Source: Clostridium manihotivorum
Lineage (GTDB): Bacteria; Bacillota; Clostridia; Clostridiales; Clostridiaceae
DNA length: 64,000 bases
Direction of reading: 5' to 3'
Assembly (NCBI RefSeq): GCF_004015185.1
Contig: NZ_CP025746.1
Span: 4,233,776-4,297,775 of the forward strand
The notes beneath the pieces were generated by a model that saw nothing but the letters and a program-made list of their open reading frames with translations, did not search any database and was not told where the DNA came from. Shown here piece by piece: positions 1 through 9,736 of this stretch (its first letter is position 1; each line of letters starts with the position of its first letter). Position numbers and translations under genes: made by a program.

Positions 1-862
1 TATAAAGCTTGTCTTTATAGAAGTCATCAAATTGTCTATGCTTATCCAAATAAAGCTCAGAATCACTATTGCTTTTCCAGAAATAACTTGATACCTTATG
101 TAGCTCTAGTGGGTCCTTAGAGTTTATATGCTTTAACTCTTTAAACACTTGGAAGAATTCCTTTATGTTGTTATATTTAATATTTCCTTTAGCTTCATAC
201 TGCACTAGACTGTTGATGATTTCATCTTTATTGTCCTTGTTTAAGTATTTTTCGTTAACAGCTTTTATTGCAGTTATATCATTTTCATCTATTAAGGCTT
301 GAATTTCACTAGCAAATTTTAAGATTAAAGAAGCTCTATATTCTATAGTAATATCACGATTTTGTAGTATAGCAAAAACTATCTTTCTGCTTTGCAAAAG
401 ATTAATAAAAAGCATAGCATTGATATCATTGTACGATGTGATTTCCTCTTGGATTTCACTTAATTCAAACACTGCCTTTTTACTGTCTCTTAATATTATT
501 CTAGCTGCTTCTGGGCAGGACAGTGATAACCCTATTTCACGTAAACCTCCAAACTCTTCAGTATATCTAGGATACTGCTTGCAAGTATGACATAGACTAT
601 CCCCGCCAAGTTCGGAATATATATCGCACATTTTATTTTCATTTAGAAAAGCACAGTTATCACCTTTTAGCACAAAGATATTTTCTCCATCGCAATTAAT
701 TATGTTATTCCTTAGTGTTTTCCCAAATTCTCCAGTTACCTTTTTATATCTATTATAGCTTTCATCATCAATTACTATTTCCCACCCAGCGCAGCATGTA
801 TCTTCACAATCTGCAGCTATGCATTTGAACTCTTTAAAATAACTTGGTACTCGAATCTTCAT
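1..862 (-). CDS. fliB: FliB-like flagellin lysine-N-methylase, 3' end outside window
   Basis: Reading the minus strand from ATG at 862 (AGGGG ribosome binding site just upstream) gives 287 codons without a stop before the window edge, so the C-terminus is missing. The protein begins MKIRVPSYFKEFKC and has the cysteine clusters typical of the FliB family: CEDTCCAGW near residue 20, a Cys near 70-78 and CHTCKQYPR near 95. Family members methylate lysines of flagellin and are thought to bind a metal or Fe-S cluster through these cysteines. No flagellar gene is visible nearby, so the actual substrate is unproven. Confidence 0.8.
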   Translation of the reverse strand, partial: MKIRVPSYFKEFKCIAADCEDTCCAGWEIVIDDESYNRYKKVTGEFGKTLRNNIINCDGENIFVLKGDNCAFLNENKMCDIYSELGGDSLCHTCKQYPRYTEEFGGLREIGLSLSCPEAARIILRDSKKAVFELSEIQEEITSYNDINAMLFINLLQSRKIVFAILQNRDITIEYRASLILKFASEIQALIDENDITAIKAVNEKYLNKDNKDEIINSLVQYEAKGNIKYNNIKEFFQVFKELKHINSKDPLELHKVSSYFWKSNSDSELYLDKHRQFDDFYKDKLY

Positions 863-886
863 TTTTCCCCTCATCCTATATATATT

Positions 887-924
887 TAAAAAATCAGCCA
901 TATTTTTATATAACTGATTTTTAT
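887..924 (-). terminator. Rho-independent terminator
   Basis: AAAAATCAG and CTGATTTTT pair around an AT loop, with T-runs on either side. It lies between the end of the SNF2 gene and fliB, so it most likely ends the helicase transcript; the hairpin could work in both directions. Confidence 0.6.
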
Positions 925-2477
925 AGTGTGCTTTAAATTACTGCCAACCCTTAAGGCTGCTCTTTTCACTATCCTTTGCTCTCATTATTTAAGGCATATA
1001 TAGTTTCCTTTATCAGCTGCTGTCTGCTTATACAAACAAACTCTCCAAATCCTCTTGGGTCATTTGAGTTATGATGTTATCTTCATTCATATCCTCATCC
1101 ATTACGTTTTTAATCATTTCTTTCTTCTTTTCCTGCAGATTATATATTTTTTCTTCAATTGTGCCCTTTGTAAGAAGCTTTATAACTTCTACAGTTTTTT
1201 GCTGGCCGATTCTATGGGCTCTATCTGTAGCTTGTTCTTCTACTGCTGGATTCCACCATGGATCAAAGTGTATTACTATATCTGCTCCTGTTAAATTAAG
1301 CCCTGCTCCTCCAGCTTTTAAAGAGATTAAAAATACTTCTGCATCTCCTTCATTGAATTCCGTAACCATATCCATTCTAACCTTACTTTTAGTGTTTCCG
1401 TCTAAATACATATATTTCATGTTATTTTTATCAAGTCTAGTTCTGATATTTTTAAGTACAGAAGTAAATTGTGAAAATAAAAGTATCCTGTGCCCTTGGC
1501 CTATGCTGTCTTCTAAAATTCCTTGTAAAGCTTCCATCTTTCCATTGTCCCCTTCATATTCTTCTATGAATACAGAAGGGTCACAGCATATTTGCCTAAG
1601 TCTTGTTAAGATAGAAAGGATCTTTATCTTACTCTTATTAAAACCATTTTCTCTTATTTCTTCATCAATCTCATTTTTAGCTTCATCAAGATATGCAGCA
1701 TAAAGCTTTTTCTGAGCTTCTGTCATTTCTACCACCAGCTTATGCTCTATCTTAGGCGGTAATTCTTTAACAACATCCTTTTTCAATCTTCTTAAAATAA
1801 ATGGATTTATGTGCTTATTTAATTCCTTTAATGCAGTTACATCGCCATTTTTTACTATAGGGGTTTCATATCGCTTTGTGAATTTATCATGGGTAAGTAA
1901 ATATCCTGGCATAATAAAATCAAAAATCGACCAAAGCTCCGTTAAAGAGTTTTCTATTGGTGTTCCCGTAAGCGCAAAATAACCCTTTGCCTTAAGCTCT
2001 TTTACAGCAGTGGCGTTCACAGAAAATGGATTTTTTATTTGTTGCGCTTCATCTAGAATACAGTAATTAAAAGTAATCTCTTTGTACTCTTCTATATCTC
2101 TTCGTATCAGTGGATAGGAAGTAATCACAACATCGCAATTATTTATGTCGCTTATCATCTCTTCACGCTGCTTCTTAGAACCAGCTACTACTAACACCTT
2201 CAATTCAGGAGCAAACTTCTCTATCTCACTTTGCCAATTGTATACTAGGGAAGTTGGTGCTATGACCATAGATTGCTTATTTCCTTTTTCAGATAGCAAA
2301 AAAGCTATGGTTTGAAGGGTTTTTCCAAGTCCCATTTCGTCTGCAAGTATACCTCCAAATCCATATTCCGCTAAGGTCTTAAACCATTTAAAGCCTGTTT
2401 TCTGATAGTTACGCATAATGCTGTCTAGTGACTCAGGCAGGTTATATTCCATATCTCTTACATCTCGTATATTATTG

Positions 2478-3857
2478 CTATAATAGTGCGTTTTTACTTG
2501 AATAATTTTACAGTTAAATAACCAAAAGATTAACTAAGCTATTTTTAATGTTTTAAAAATTTCTTCTAGTGACTTTCCGGTAGCGGCAGCTTCGTAGATA
2601 TATGTTATTTTAGATTTTATTAGAGCTTTCTTGGCTGATTTATATCCAGTATTAAAGTGATATGATTCATTAGAGTATAATTTGCAGTAAGTATAATTTA
2701 TAGTCATTATTGCAAGATATCTATTGATACTCTTTTCACTTCTTACTTGATATCCGTCTAGTCCTAAGTAAGTTTTACAATCTCTAAAAAATGGCTCAAT
2801 CGCCCATCGGTCAGTATATTGAGTTAAAATATCTAAGGGAACTAAAGAGTTATCCAATGCTATAAATGTTTTTAGTGAACCGTCTTTATGGAAGGAATCT
2901 TTAGGATAGCTTAAAATAATGGTAACATTTTTTCTATCCTTCAAATCTCCAATATAGCTATAAATATAGTATTCTTGATCTTTAACTGTGACAAGGTCAA
3001 AGTCATCTATATCGAGTGTTGTTGCAAATTTATGAAGTTTTACTCCGAGCCTTTCATGTCCTTTAGGATAAATTACTCTATTAGTTTTTATAGCTCCTAT
3101 GTAGCTGTAACCAGCTTTTTCGGAACTATTAAAAATAGCTTTACAACTATACCAACTATCACACAACACATAGCCTTTATTTTCAGGTTTAGGTAGTGAT
3201 TCAACTAACTTTTGAGTTAGTTCTATTTTACTCATAAAATCCTTATCGTAAATGTCTATTGAATAAGGAAGTACCAAACCATCACAAGAAAGCAATGAAA
3301 CTAAAATTTGATGACCGTACACTGTTTTACCTTTGAGATGAGAATTATGAAAAGAACATTTTTCAATAATATTTTTAGCCTTTGACGAGGGCTTAGTTTT
3401 TTCAGAAATAGTATCATCTATGATAAAGTATATTGGTTTGTTAGTTTCTTTAGATTTGCTCCAAATTAATTCTACAACTAATTTTTTTAAGGCTTTAATT
3501 AAAAAATCTTCATTCCATGAACTGCTTGCTAGAAATCTAGTAATACTGGTTCGATGCCTTTGCGAAGCAAGCTCCGCTATATCGGACATTTTCCCTTTAT
3601 AGCCTTTTGATAGCATAGCATTTACAATGCTCTCTAGATGCTTTAGTTGTGGTTTTGTTAGGTATAAATCAAAATTTAGTTGTTTAAAGAATTTGTGTAT
3701 TGATAACTCATCTGATATAATTGTGTTCTGAAACATTTATGCAAATCTCCTTGCTGTAGTTGTTGTGTGGGAACTCAATTATAACAAAGATTTAGCATAA
3801 ATGTTTTTTTATTTTATTTAGTTGTAAAATTATTCAAGTGTTTTTGCACTATTATAG
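2478..3857 (-). mobile_element. IS4/IS701-type insertion sequence, complete
   Basis: The ends are imperfect inverted repeats of about 37 bp sharing CTATAATAGTGC and ACTTGAATAATTTTACA. The element is flanked by a direct 7-bp duplication, ATTATTG, at 2471-2477 and 3858-3864. In the uninterrupted paralogue (around 23000) ATTATTG occurs once at the same point. Length is 1380 bp with one transposase gene. The intact ends and duplication indicate a recent insertion. Confidence 0.95.
2534..3736 (-). CDS. DDE transposase (IS4/IS701 superfamily)
   Basis: 400 residues, the only gene of the element at 2478-3857. Acidic catalytic candidates are in IDDTISEK (near 108), LCDSWYS (near 192) and YTDRWAIEPFFRDCK (near 308), the last fitting the Y-(2)-R-(3)-E-(6)-K signature of IS4-type transposases. 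The frame is intact, so the element may be active. Exact placement between IS4 and IS701 needs a profile search. Confidence 0.9.
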   Translation of the reverse strand: MFQNTIISDELSIHKFFKQLNFDLYLTKPQLKHLESIVNAMLSKGYKGKMSDIAELASQRHRTSITRFLASSSWNEDFLIKALKKLVVELIWSKSKETNKPIYFIIDDTISEKTKPSSKAKNIIEKCSFHNSHLKGKTVYGHQILVSLLSCDGLVLPYSIDIYDKDFMSKIELTQKLVESLPKPENKGYVLCDSWYSCKAIFNSSEKAGYSYIGAIKTNRVIYPKGHERLGVKLHKFATTLDIDDFDLVTVKDQEYYIYSYIGDLKDRKNVTIILSYPKDSFHKDGSLKTFIALDNSLVPLDILTQYTDRWAIEPFFRDCKTYLGLDGYQVRSEKSINRYLAIMTINYTYCKLYSNESYHFNTGYKSAKKALIKSKITYIYEAAATGKSLEEIFKTLKIA

Positions 3858-5678
3858 ATTATTGGTAAGTTCTCTAAAGTTTTTGCTTCTCTTTACATAA
3901 TCCATTTCCTTATCTTTGATTTTTTCATCAAGATACAAGGCGTTATATTTTGAAAGCAGTATCTTTTCCTTGCTTAAATCCTTATCTTTTATATCCAAAA
4001 AGCTAATCATCTCACCAAGCGCTTCAATTGATTTATCCTCAAGGGCTACAAAGCCACCCTCTTTAAGCTTGTAATACTTTTTCTTTTCTCTCAAGGCACT
4101 GAATATGTTTTTAAGCTCTTCTCTACTAACCCCTTCAAGCTCAAAGGAAAATTCCAACATATTATCCTCATTAAGCTTAATTCCACCTTTTAAGCTTGAT
4201 TTGCCATAAACCTTGGTATTCTTAAAGATTTCTGAATAATACACTTCACCTAGCTCTTGAAGCTTATATATTCCATCTGTAATAAAGCTTACTATATTAT
4301 TTTCATTTTTCATCACATAATTACTTTGCTCTTCCTCAAAGCCAAAGCTTTTCAATATACCTTCACAATTTTCTTCTTTTTTAATATCACGAATCAATAT
4401 CTTATCAGTGTTTTTAGAGCCACTTTTGTCTAGTGGATTAATATCTATTTCATCATAGTTAAACTTTAAGGTCGCCGTAACTATATCATCTTTTTTATCC
4501 AGATAAATTTTACTAACAAGAGGTGCTTCATAAAAGTTCTCTTTAATATTTTTGTCAAAGGCAACTTCCTTAGCCACAGTTTTTAGCTTAGGTAAAAGAT
4601 AAGAAGCTATCTTTTCTCCTTCCTTCTTACTAAAAACCGCCTTTTTATTATTTTTACTTGATATTAACTTATAGATAGGCACATACAAGGAACACTGACT
4701 CTTCGGTGGAAGATAGATGCTTCCTTCATACCAGAACACTCTACATTCCTTATCTAGAGGTTTTGGTATACTACCTTCCTGCTCTAACTCTATAATCTCG
4801 CTTTTCATACCCATTCTAAACTTTAATGGCATGGTGCCTTCTATTATCTTTGCATCCTTGTACTCTGTTCCATTTACCGTAATATCAATGGTTCTTTCCT
4901 TTGCTAATTTAAAAAATTTATATAATATTCTATCTGTTAATGCAAGCTTCTTTCCGCTAAATATTGGATTGTTATAGGAATTATAATAATCATAGTAGCT
5001 AGTACGATCTCCTTCTATATCTCTTATTTCCATGAACAATTCCATTATTTTTTCGTCTACTACATTAAATTTATGTAAATTAGGCTCGTAGGTAAAGCCC
5101 TTTCCAAACTCTACAACTTCGCCACTTATTAATGAACTTAAGAACTTCTTCATGTTTTTTACAACATAATTCTTTTCCAGCCCTAATTTAAGTTCGATAT
5201 AAGGTCTCTCATGAGCTAAAGCTTCAAAGAACTTTATTTCCATATTCAGTTCTCTTTTATAATCCTCACTGATTTCAGAAACTTCATTGAAAGCTTCAAT
5301 TAAAGAGTCTATATCAGATTTTTTTGGAGCACCATTTAAATTATGTTGGTAGTCTTTACTATACTTTAAAAGCACTGCTGCAATATGTTTACAAAGTACA
5401 TCATCTTCGTAATCATTCTCTTCATATTCCTGACAATTACACTTTACCTCTATCTGATTTGATAGGCTATCCCATTGTATATTTACTTCATTGGTATTAA
5501 ACCCATTAAAAGCATTTACCTTTGCATAAATATCCAATTGCTTACACTTTTTAGAACCTCTTATCTCAGTTTGCTTTATTTGTAAAGGTTCAATAAAATC
5601 ACCTTCATAATATTGTGTTGCTCTTTTAAAGGTAATATCATCTGTCCATTGTTTTAGTAATGCTTCTGTTATTCTCAC

Positions 5679-6040
5679 AATTCAATCCTCCACCAGTTTT
5701 TTCAATTTACTCCTATCTAAATGTACCTAAAAGAGGATACTTTAAAATGTCCTACAATAAAAGTACCTAATTTAATATTTTGAATTTATTTTTTATTTTA
5801 TTAATTTTATATACTTATTTAGATATGTGAATCTATACCTTCTTTAAAGTTTCTAATGCCATAAGGTAATCCATACATATATTATTCTATCCTTTATATT
5901 CCAATACAGATTTATCTTTTCTATTATATCCTAAAAATCTATAGATTTAAACTTGCGTTTCTACCACAATAATATTCGTTTTCTCAATCTCAAAGTTAAT
6001 TTAGCGCCTATTTCAAATTAGTAGAGTATTGTTTTATAAA
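5679..6040. repeat. Upstream region shared by the two SNF2 genes
   Basis: The roughly 300 bases before copy 1 of the helicase match those before copy 2 (24820-25080) at high identity, including the CTCCACCAG leader and the AT-rich stretch after it, then diverge. The duplicated segment is therefore the gene plus its promoter region. Downstream of the stop codons the copies diverge at once. I see no gene here. Confidence 0.75.
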
Positions 6041-6407
6041 TAAAAAATTGCATTAAAATAAATTCAATGCAATTTCTTAACAGTTTATATTCTCCGATTC
6101 TTCTAGGATAACTATTTGCTATTCTACATAAAACAGACTCAATTAAACTATTGTGCTATTTATTATTTTCTGAGCTTTTCAACCTCTTCTATTAGCAAAC
6201 CGGTTTTTAATGAAATGGTTTCATCATCCAAAACATCTAACAAACCTACTTTTCTTAAACCATATATTTATTTTTCTTTAGTTATATTCTCTTTTGCCCT
6301 ATGCTCCATATACTATAATCCTTCCTTTTACCGCTAACTGCATTAATCAATAATGCCTATATTGATTGAAACTAGTATACACGAATGTATTTAATAAATG
6401 TGGGTGG
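6041..6407 (-). pseudogene. Rpn gene remnant with internal deletion (scar A)
   Basis: Bases 6163-6240 match the last 26 codons of the Rpn genes, and the terminator hairpin beyond them (6041-6074) is retained. At 6240/6241 the sequence jumps to the 5' leader found upstream of the Rpn genes (AAACCTACTTTTCTTAAACC), so about 800 bp of coding sequence is lost. The junction sits in a short TAA/AAA microhomology. Leader and flank to 6407 resemble copy D (36211-36437) more than copies B or C. Confidence 0.85.
6383..6407 (-). repeat. Short dispersed motif (11 copies in window)
   Basis: On the minus strand the core is close to CACATTTATTTAATACAT. Copies: 6383-6407, 12729-12752, 12911-12940, 33171-33197, 36411-36437, 36821-36851, 44081-44107, 44419-44447, 45830-45860, 63601-63630 and 63769-63797. 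Four stand upstream of Rpn genes or the Rpn scar in fixed orientation; the others are solo, several beside ~100-bp palindromes. Confidence 0.75.
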
Positions 6408-6594
6408 CTATTTTCTTTATAACTGTAGAAATGAAAACCATACTTAAAGATAGCTTGTTTAGTATGAATTATACTGTATTATCCTAGATTATAGATCTAA
6501 GATATTGGCTATGTTTAAGAATAGTATTGATAATCTACTATTTTTAAGGAACTCAAAACCGACTCGATTTAAAATAATATTATATTAATTTATT

Positions 6595-6882
6595 TTATAT
6601 CATTGAAGATACAATGGAATAGATAAGCCCTGTTAAAATCAATAAAAATATAGATAGTACACTTACAATAAGTGTTATCTTTGAAAGTAAATTAGAAATA
6701 TTATGTTTCTTCATAATCAGCGCAACAGAGCCACCAATAATTATAGATAGTCCCCATATTATGAATCCTTTTGTTTCATGCAATAATCGGTCGTTAGCAA
6801 CCCACAGGTTTGCAAAAAAGAAAAATATACATATAGAAATGATTGATACGATTTGACCAAATAGTTTTAACAAAGCTTTCAT
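6595..6882 (-). CDS. Small three-helix membrane protein (cassette copy 1)
   Basis: 95 residues from ATG at 6882, chosen because GGTGGGAG lies just upstream and the second copy keeps the same ATG. Hydrophobic stretches are near residues 9-26, 40-55 and 68-90, the last containing VSVLSIFLLILTGLIYS. No domain recognised. A near-identical copy sits at 33405-33692 in the same setting, downstream of the Ham1-like gene. Both copies remain open, which supports it being a real gene. Confidence 0.7.
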   Translation of the reverse strand: MKALLKLFGQIVSIISICIFFFFANLWVANDRLLHETKGFIIWGLSIIIGGSVALIMKKHNISNLLSKITLIVSVLSIFLLILTGLIYSIVSSMI

Positions 6883-6894
6883 CTCCACTCCCAC

Positions 6895-7153
6895 CTTAAT
6901 TTAAGCTAATATTTTTATTGTATATAATTAAAGCATACAACATCGTTTATCGTTTTGCAATAAATATATATCAAAACACAATGTACATTGCAATTCAGGT
7001 GCTTATTTACTGTGTGGATTCTTTTAAATAAAAGTCTATTCTAAACCGATATTGATAAATTTGATAAATAAAAGTAGACAATACGAGTTGTCTACTTTTA
7101 TGATTAGTTCTACTAGATATGCCAATTTATATTAGTCATTTAATTTATATTAT
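6895..7153. other. Intergenic region with terminator, no gene seen
   Basis: Contains the hairpin at 7069-7101 and otherwise AT-rich sequence matching 33700-33960 of the second cassette copy. The IS630 element starts at its right end. Confidence 0.6.
7069..7101 (-). terminator. Terminator of the Ham1-like gene, displaced by IS630
   Basis: Perfect stem AAAAGTAGACAA/TTGTCTACTTTT with a 6-nt loop, followed on the minus strand by a T-rich tract. In the second cassette copy it lies about 50 bp after the Ham1-like stop codon. Here the IS630 element has been inserted between the gene and this hairpin. Confidence 0.8.
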
Positions 7154-8335
7154 ATAAGTTCTATTTAATAAAATTCATTACCATTTAATTTCCGTTTATA
7201 CTATTTGCTAAGAATACACAAAATAAATATATATTTATTTTGTGAGGTGATTCAAATGAATAATGTGATGAAGAATACAGTTGAATATAATAATAAAGCA
7301 ATATTGGAATTACAAGCGGCAATGAAAAAAACTAAAAATATAAGAATGTATAAACGATACTCTGTAGTTTTAAAGCATTTTCAAGGCTTTCAGAATAAAG
7401 TAATTGCAGAAATGGAAGGGTTAGAAGAGCATGCTGTTGGTAGCTATATTAAAAAGTATAAAGTCAATGGGTTAGAAGGTCTTGCTATGAAGAAACCATC
7501 TGGTGCCCCTAGAAAATTAAGCCCTGAGCAAGAACAAGAACTTATTTATGTAATAACAAATAACACGCCTGACGAAGTAGGCTTTGAAGCAATAAAAACT
7601 GGACAATTAAGTTAATATGTCAATGGGTTATGCTTAACTTTAAAATTATTATAAAACATAGCAGCATGGCAGTTATACTTCATAGGCTAAATTTGAGTTA
7701 TACAAGACCAACATACGTACTTAAAAAGGCTGATAAGGAAAAACAAGAAGTTTTTAAAACAGATTTTGAAACTCTAAAAAAACACCTTGATGGCTTAGTT
7801 GATACTATATTATTTCAAGATGAATCAATGATAAGAGATTATCAGGCTATTCAAAAGACATGGTTTGTAAAAGGTCAACAACGAAAGATACCTACTTATG
7901 GAAAGAATGCAGGCGTAAAATTAATAGGAATATTAGATTATGAAACCGGTCATGTCTATTGTGAAGAACATGATAAATATGATGCTGTAGTATTTCTTGA
8001 GTTTTTAAAGAAGGTGCTTTCGCAATACCCGAAGGGTAAAATAGTGATTGTTCTTGACAATGCTAGGATTCATCATGCTAAGTTGATACAACCGTTTTTG
8101 GAAGAAATGAAGGATAGACTTGAATTAATGTTTTTACCACCATATAGTCCAGAACTAAATCTAATTGAGGGGTTATGGGGATGGTTAAAATCATCTGTAG
8201 TGAATAATGTGTTCTTTAAGAGTGTGAATCGTGTTAAGGATTCAATACAAAATTTCATTAGAACAATAAATAAGGTTCCTACAGCAACAATAGACAGGCT
8301 ATGCGTTAGAATGTAGAAACCTTATTAGAACTTAT
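7154..8335 (+). mobile_element. IS630-family insertion sequence
   Basis: Inverted ends share ATAAGTTCTA, with TA at both flanks as expected of TA-targeting IS630/Tc1 elements. The second cassette copy (around 33950) gives the empty site. Length is about 1.18 kb. The only gene is a transposase in two overlapping frames. Orientation is opposite to the host cassette. Confidence 0.85.
7256..8316 (+). CDS. IS630 transposase in two frames (ribosomal or mutational frameshift)
   Basis: Frame 1 (ATG at 7256 after GAGGTGA, stop near 7614) carries the helix-turn-helix domain with VIAEMEGLEEHAVGSYIKKY. The other frame, open to 8316, carries the DDE_3 catalytic domain: FQDESM, VLDNARIHHA and PPYSPELNLIEGLWGW hold the acidic residues. 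Reading continues smoothly from AIK to NWTIKLICQW if the ribosome slips by -1 on the five A residues at 7594-7598. Several IS630 elements use such a slip, but a one-base deletion would look the same. Confidence 0.82.
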
Positions 8336-8344
8336 ATATTAAAT

Positions 8345-8914
8345 TTATATTATTTGATTTTTAATAATGTAGTCCTTAAATTTGCTCATTATCTCACCAT
8401 TACTCCAGTAAGAAATCATTTCTTCAGGTGGTATATCAGAAATAGGTAGATCAAACCCTTCTGGAATAAAAACTTTTTCTATTGAAGTCCCCTGATTACG
8501 ACTTGGTTGAGTAGCCAATCTTCCCCTATATGTTCCAGTGAAAGTAATAGGTTCTGAATCTGGATGGCAGTATGCTAAACAATCCTGAATGAAGATAGAA
8601 CGATCACTTTTACCTTTTACTAAGTTTATAAAATCATCAGCAGAGAGCCATTCATTTACGTACTTGATGAAAGGACCTGGAAAACCCTTTAGTGCCTCTA
8701 TATAAAATCCAGCATCTGTTACAATAACAGATTTACTTGTTTGCCTACTGGCCCAACGAGCAGAATACATTGCTACTTCTTGTACACTTTTGCTCTGAAT
8801 TTCAGGTGTATCCAATTTCATTTGAATGATATTTACACCAGTATTATTAAAAGCATTTAAAGCAACCTCAAATTTAACACTGTTACCTGTAACGTAAATT
8901 AATGTATTATCCAA
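8345..8914 (-). CDS. Ham1/ITPase-family nucleoside triphosphate pyrophosphatase (cassette copy 1)
   Basis: 189 residues from TTG at 8914 with AGGAG 8 bases upstream. Family landmarks are the substrate loop VTGNSVKFEVAL at the N-terminus and VTDAGFYIEALKGFPGPF near residues 68-85. GFPGPF-I-K is closer to the archaeal/eukaryotic branch of the family than to bacterial RdgB. The family hydrolyses non-canonical purine (d)NTPs such as ITP and dITP to monophosphates. A copy at 33963-34532 keeps all motifs. It is not next to rph or a housekeeping cluster but inside a duplicated Rpn-associated cassette, so it may not be the cell's main ITPase. Confidence 0.85.
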   Translation of the reverse strand: MDNTLIYVTGNSVKFEVALNAFNNTGVNIIQMKLDTPEIQSKSVQEVAMYSARWASRQTSKSVIVTDAGFYIEALKGFPGPFIKYVNEWLSADDFINLVKGKSDRSIFIQDCLAYCHPDSEPITFTGTYRGRLATQPSRNQGTSIEKVFIPEGFDLPISDIPPEEMISYWSNGEIMSKFKDYIIKNQII

Positions 8915-9055
8915 TTATATGCTCCTTTCTGTTTTTCTTAATATAACCTTTAGTTTAGCTCTTCATAATTTAAAGTTATTCACTACTTTATCTTCTTATT
9001 ATACATAATATATGGATTATAATCCCAGTAATTATGAATCAAAATAATTTATATA

Positions 9056-9100
9056 GGTTCTGTTAAAGTACTGTGTTGAAATTAAACATAGCCTTTATAT
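9056..9100. mobile_element. 45-bp IS6-like end or scar
   Basis: Compared with the second cassette copy (around 34670), copy 1 has about 45 extra bases beginning GGTTCTGTTAAAGT, which resembles the terminal repeat of IS6/IS240-type elements. TTTATAT flanks both sides, suggesting a target duplication. No transposase remains. Confidence 0.45.
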
Positions 9101-9139
9101 GAAAATAATTCCCCATATATTTCTCTAATCTATCTAATA

Positions 9140-9562
9140 CTACTTTAATAGCTTTCGTATTGATTCAGTTGAACTTTTCGATAGCTTCCACACCTTATTA
9201 TCATTCATAATAATACCTTCACTAGTATCATCGAGCCATAGATTATAGTTTTCTTTATGATTGTTAGTAAGCACTATAGTTACTGAGTAGTCTGGCGTTC
9301 TAATATCAATTTTCACATTTAACCTTTTCTTAGAGTTAAATGCATTTATAAATCTAGCTATGTGTTTCTTATCCTTAAAGTTCCAAGTATTGATTATAGT
9401 TTTAGGTGAATTTTGTGCTAATTTATTTATTATTAGGTTTGAAACTTCACTACTTCTATAACTTTCATTATCCTTGTATTGATAAAATATTATACAAACC
9501 GCTAGAACTATACCAATTGAAATTATTGTTATAAAGATTTTATTTTTCAATAAAAGTTTCAT
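9140..9562 (-). CDS. Membrane-anchored hypothetical protein (cassette copy 1)
   Basis: 140 residues from ATG at 9562 after AAAGGAG. A single hydrophobic segment at residues 9-27 is followed by a soluble domain with TWNFKDKKHIARFINAF and a beta-rich centre. The layout recalls YhfM-type small extracytoplasmic domains, but I cannot confirm that. It is first in the direction of transcription before the Ham1-like gene, with about 225 bp between. The copy at 34713-35135 is about 90 percent identical. Confidence 0.65.
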   Translation of the reverse strand: MKLLLKNKIFITIISIGIVLAVCIIFYQYKDNESYRSSEVSNLIINKLAQNSPKTIINTWNFKDKKHIARFINAFNSKKRLNVKIDIRTPDYSVTIVLTNNHKENYNLWLDDTSEGIIMNDNKVWKLSKSSTESIRKLLK

Positions 9563-9736
9563 ATAAACTCCTTTCTATTAAAGATGTACCACGCTTTTAA
9601 CCTACATTTAAGATTAACTTAGGATCAATTTTTACTTAGTAAACTATTAGTTCAGAATCGAGTAGGAGCTGAATAATTATTTTATTCAGCGTCCTCTCAC
9701 ACCACCGTGCATACCGGTCTGGTACACGGCGGTTCT

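Larger units (their letters stand above)
1028..5678 (-). pseudogene. SWIM/SNF2 helicase, copy 1, split by an insertion sequence
   Basis: The N-terminal 600 residues (SWIM zinc finger CNCQEYEE...CKHIAAVLL near residues 79-105, then the SNF2-associated region) lie at 3865-5678. The C-terminal motor (DEMGLGKT Walker A, DEAQ box, helicase C domain with HRIGQ) lies at 1028-2470. A 1.38-kb insertion sequence separates them. The intact paralogue at 21553-24819 is nearly identical and shows the uninterrupted join. The 3' half has no strong start of its own, so neither half is likely to be a working ATPase. Family members are Swi2/Snf2 DNA translocases. Residues about 38-105 differ strongly from copy 2 while the rest is almost identical. 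Confidence 0.93.
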
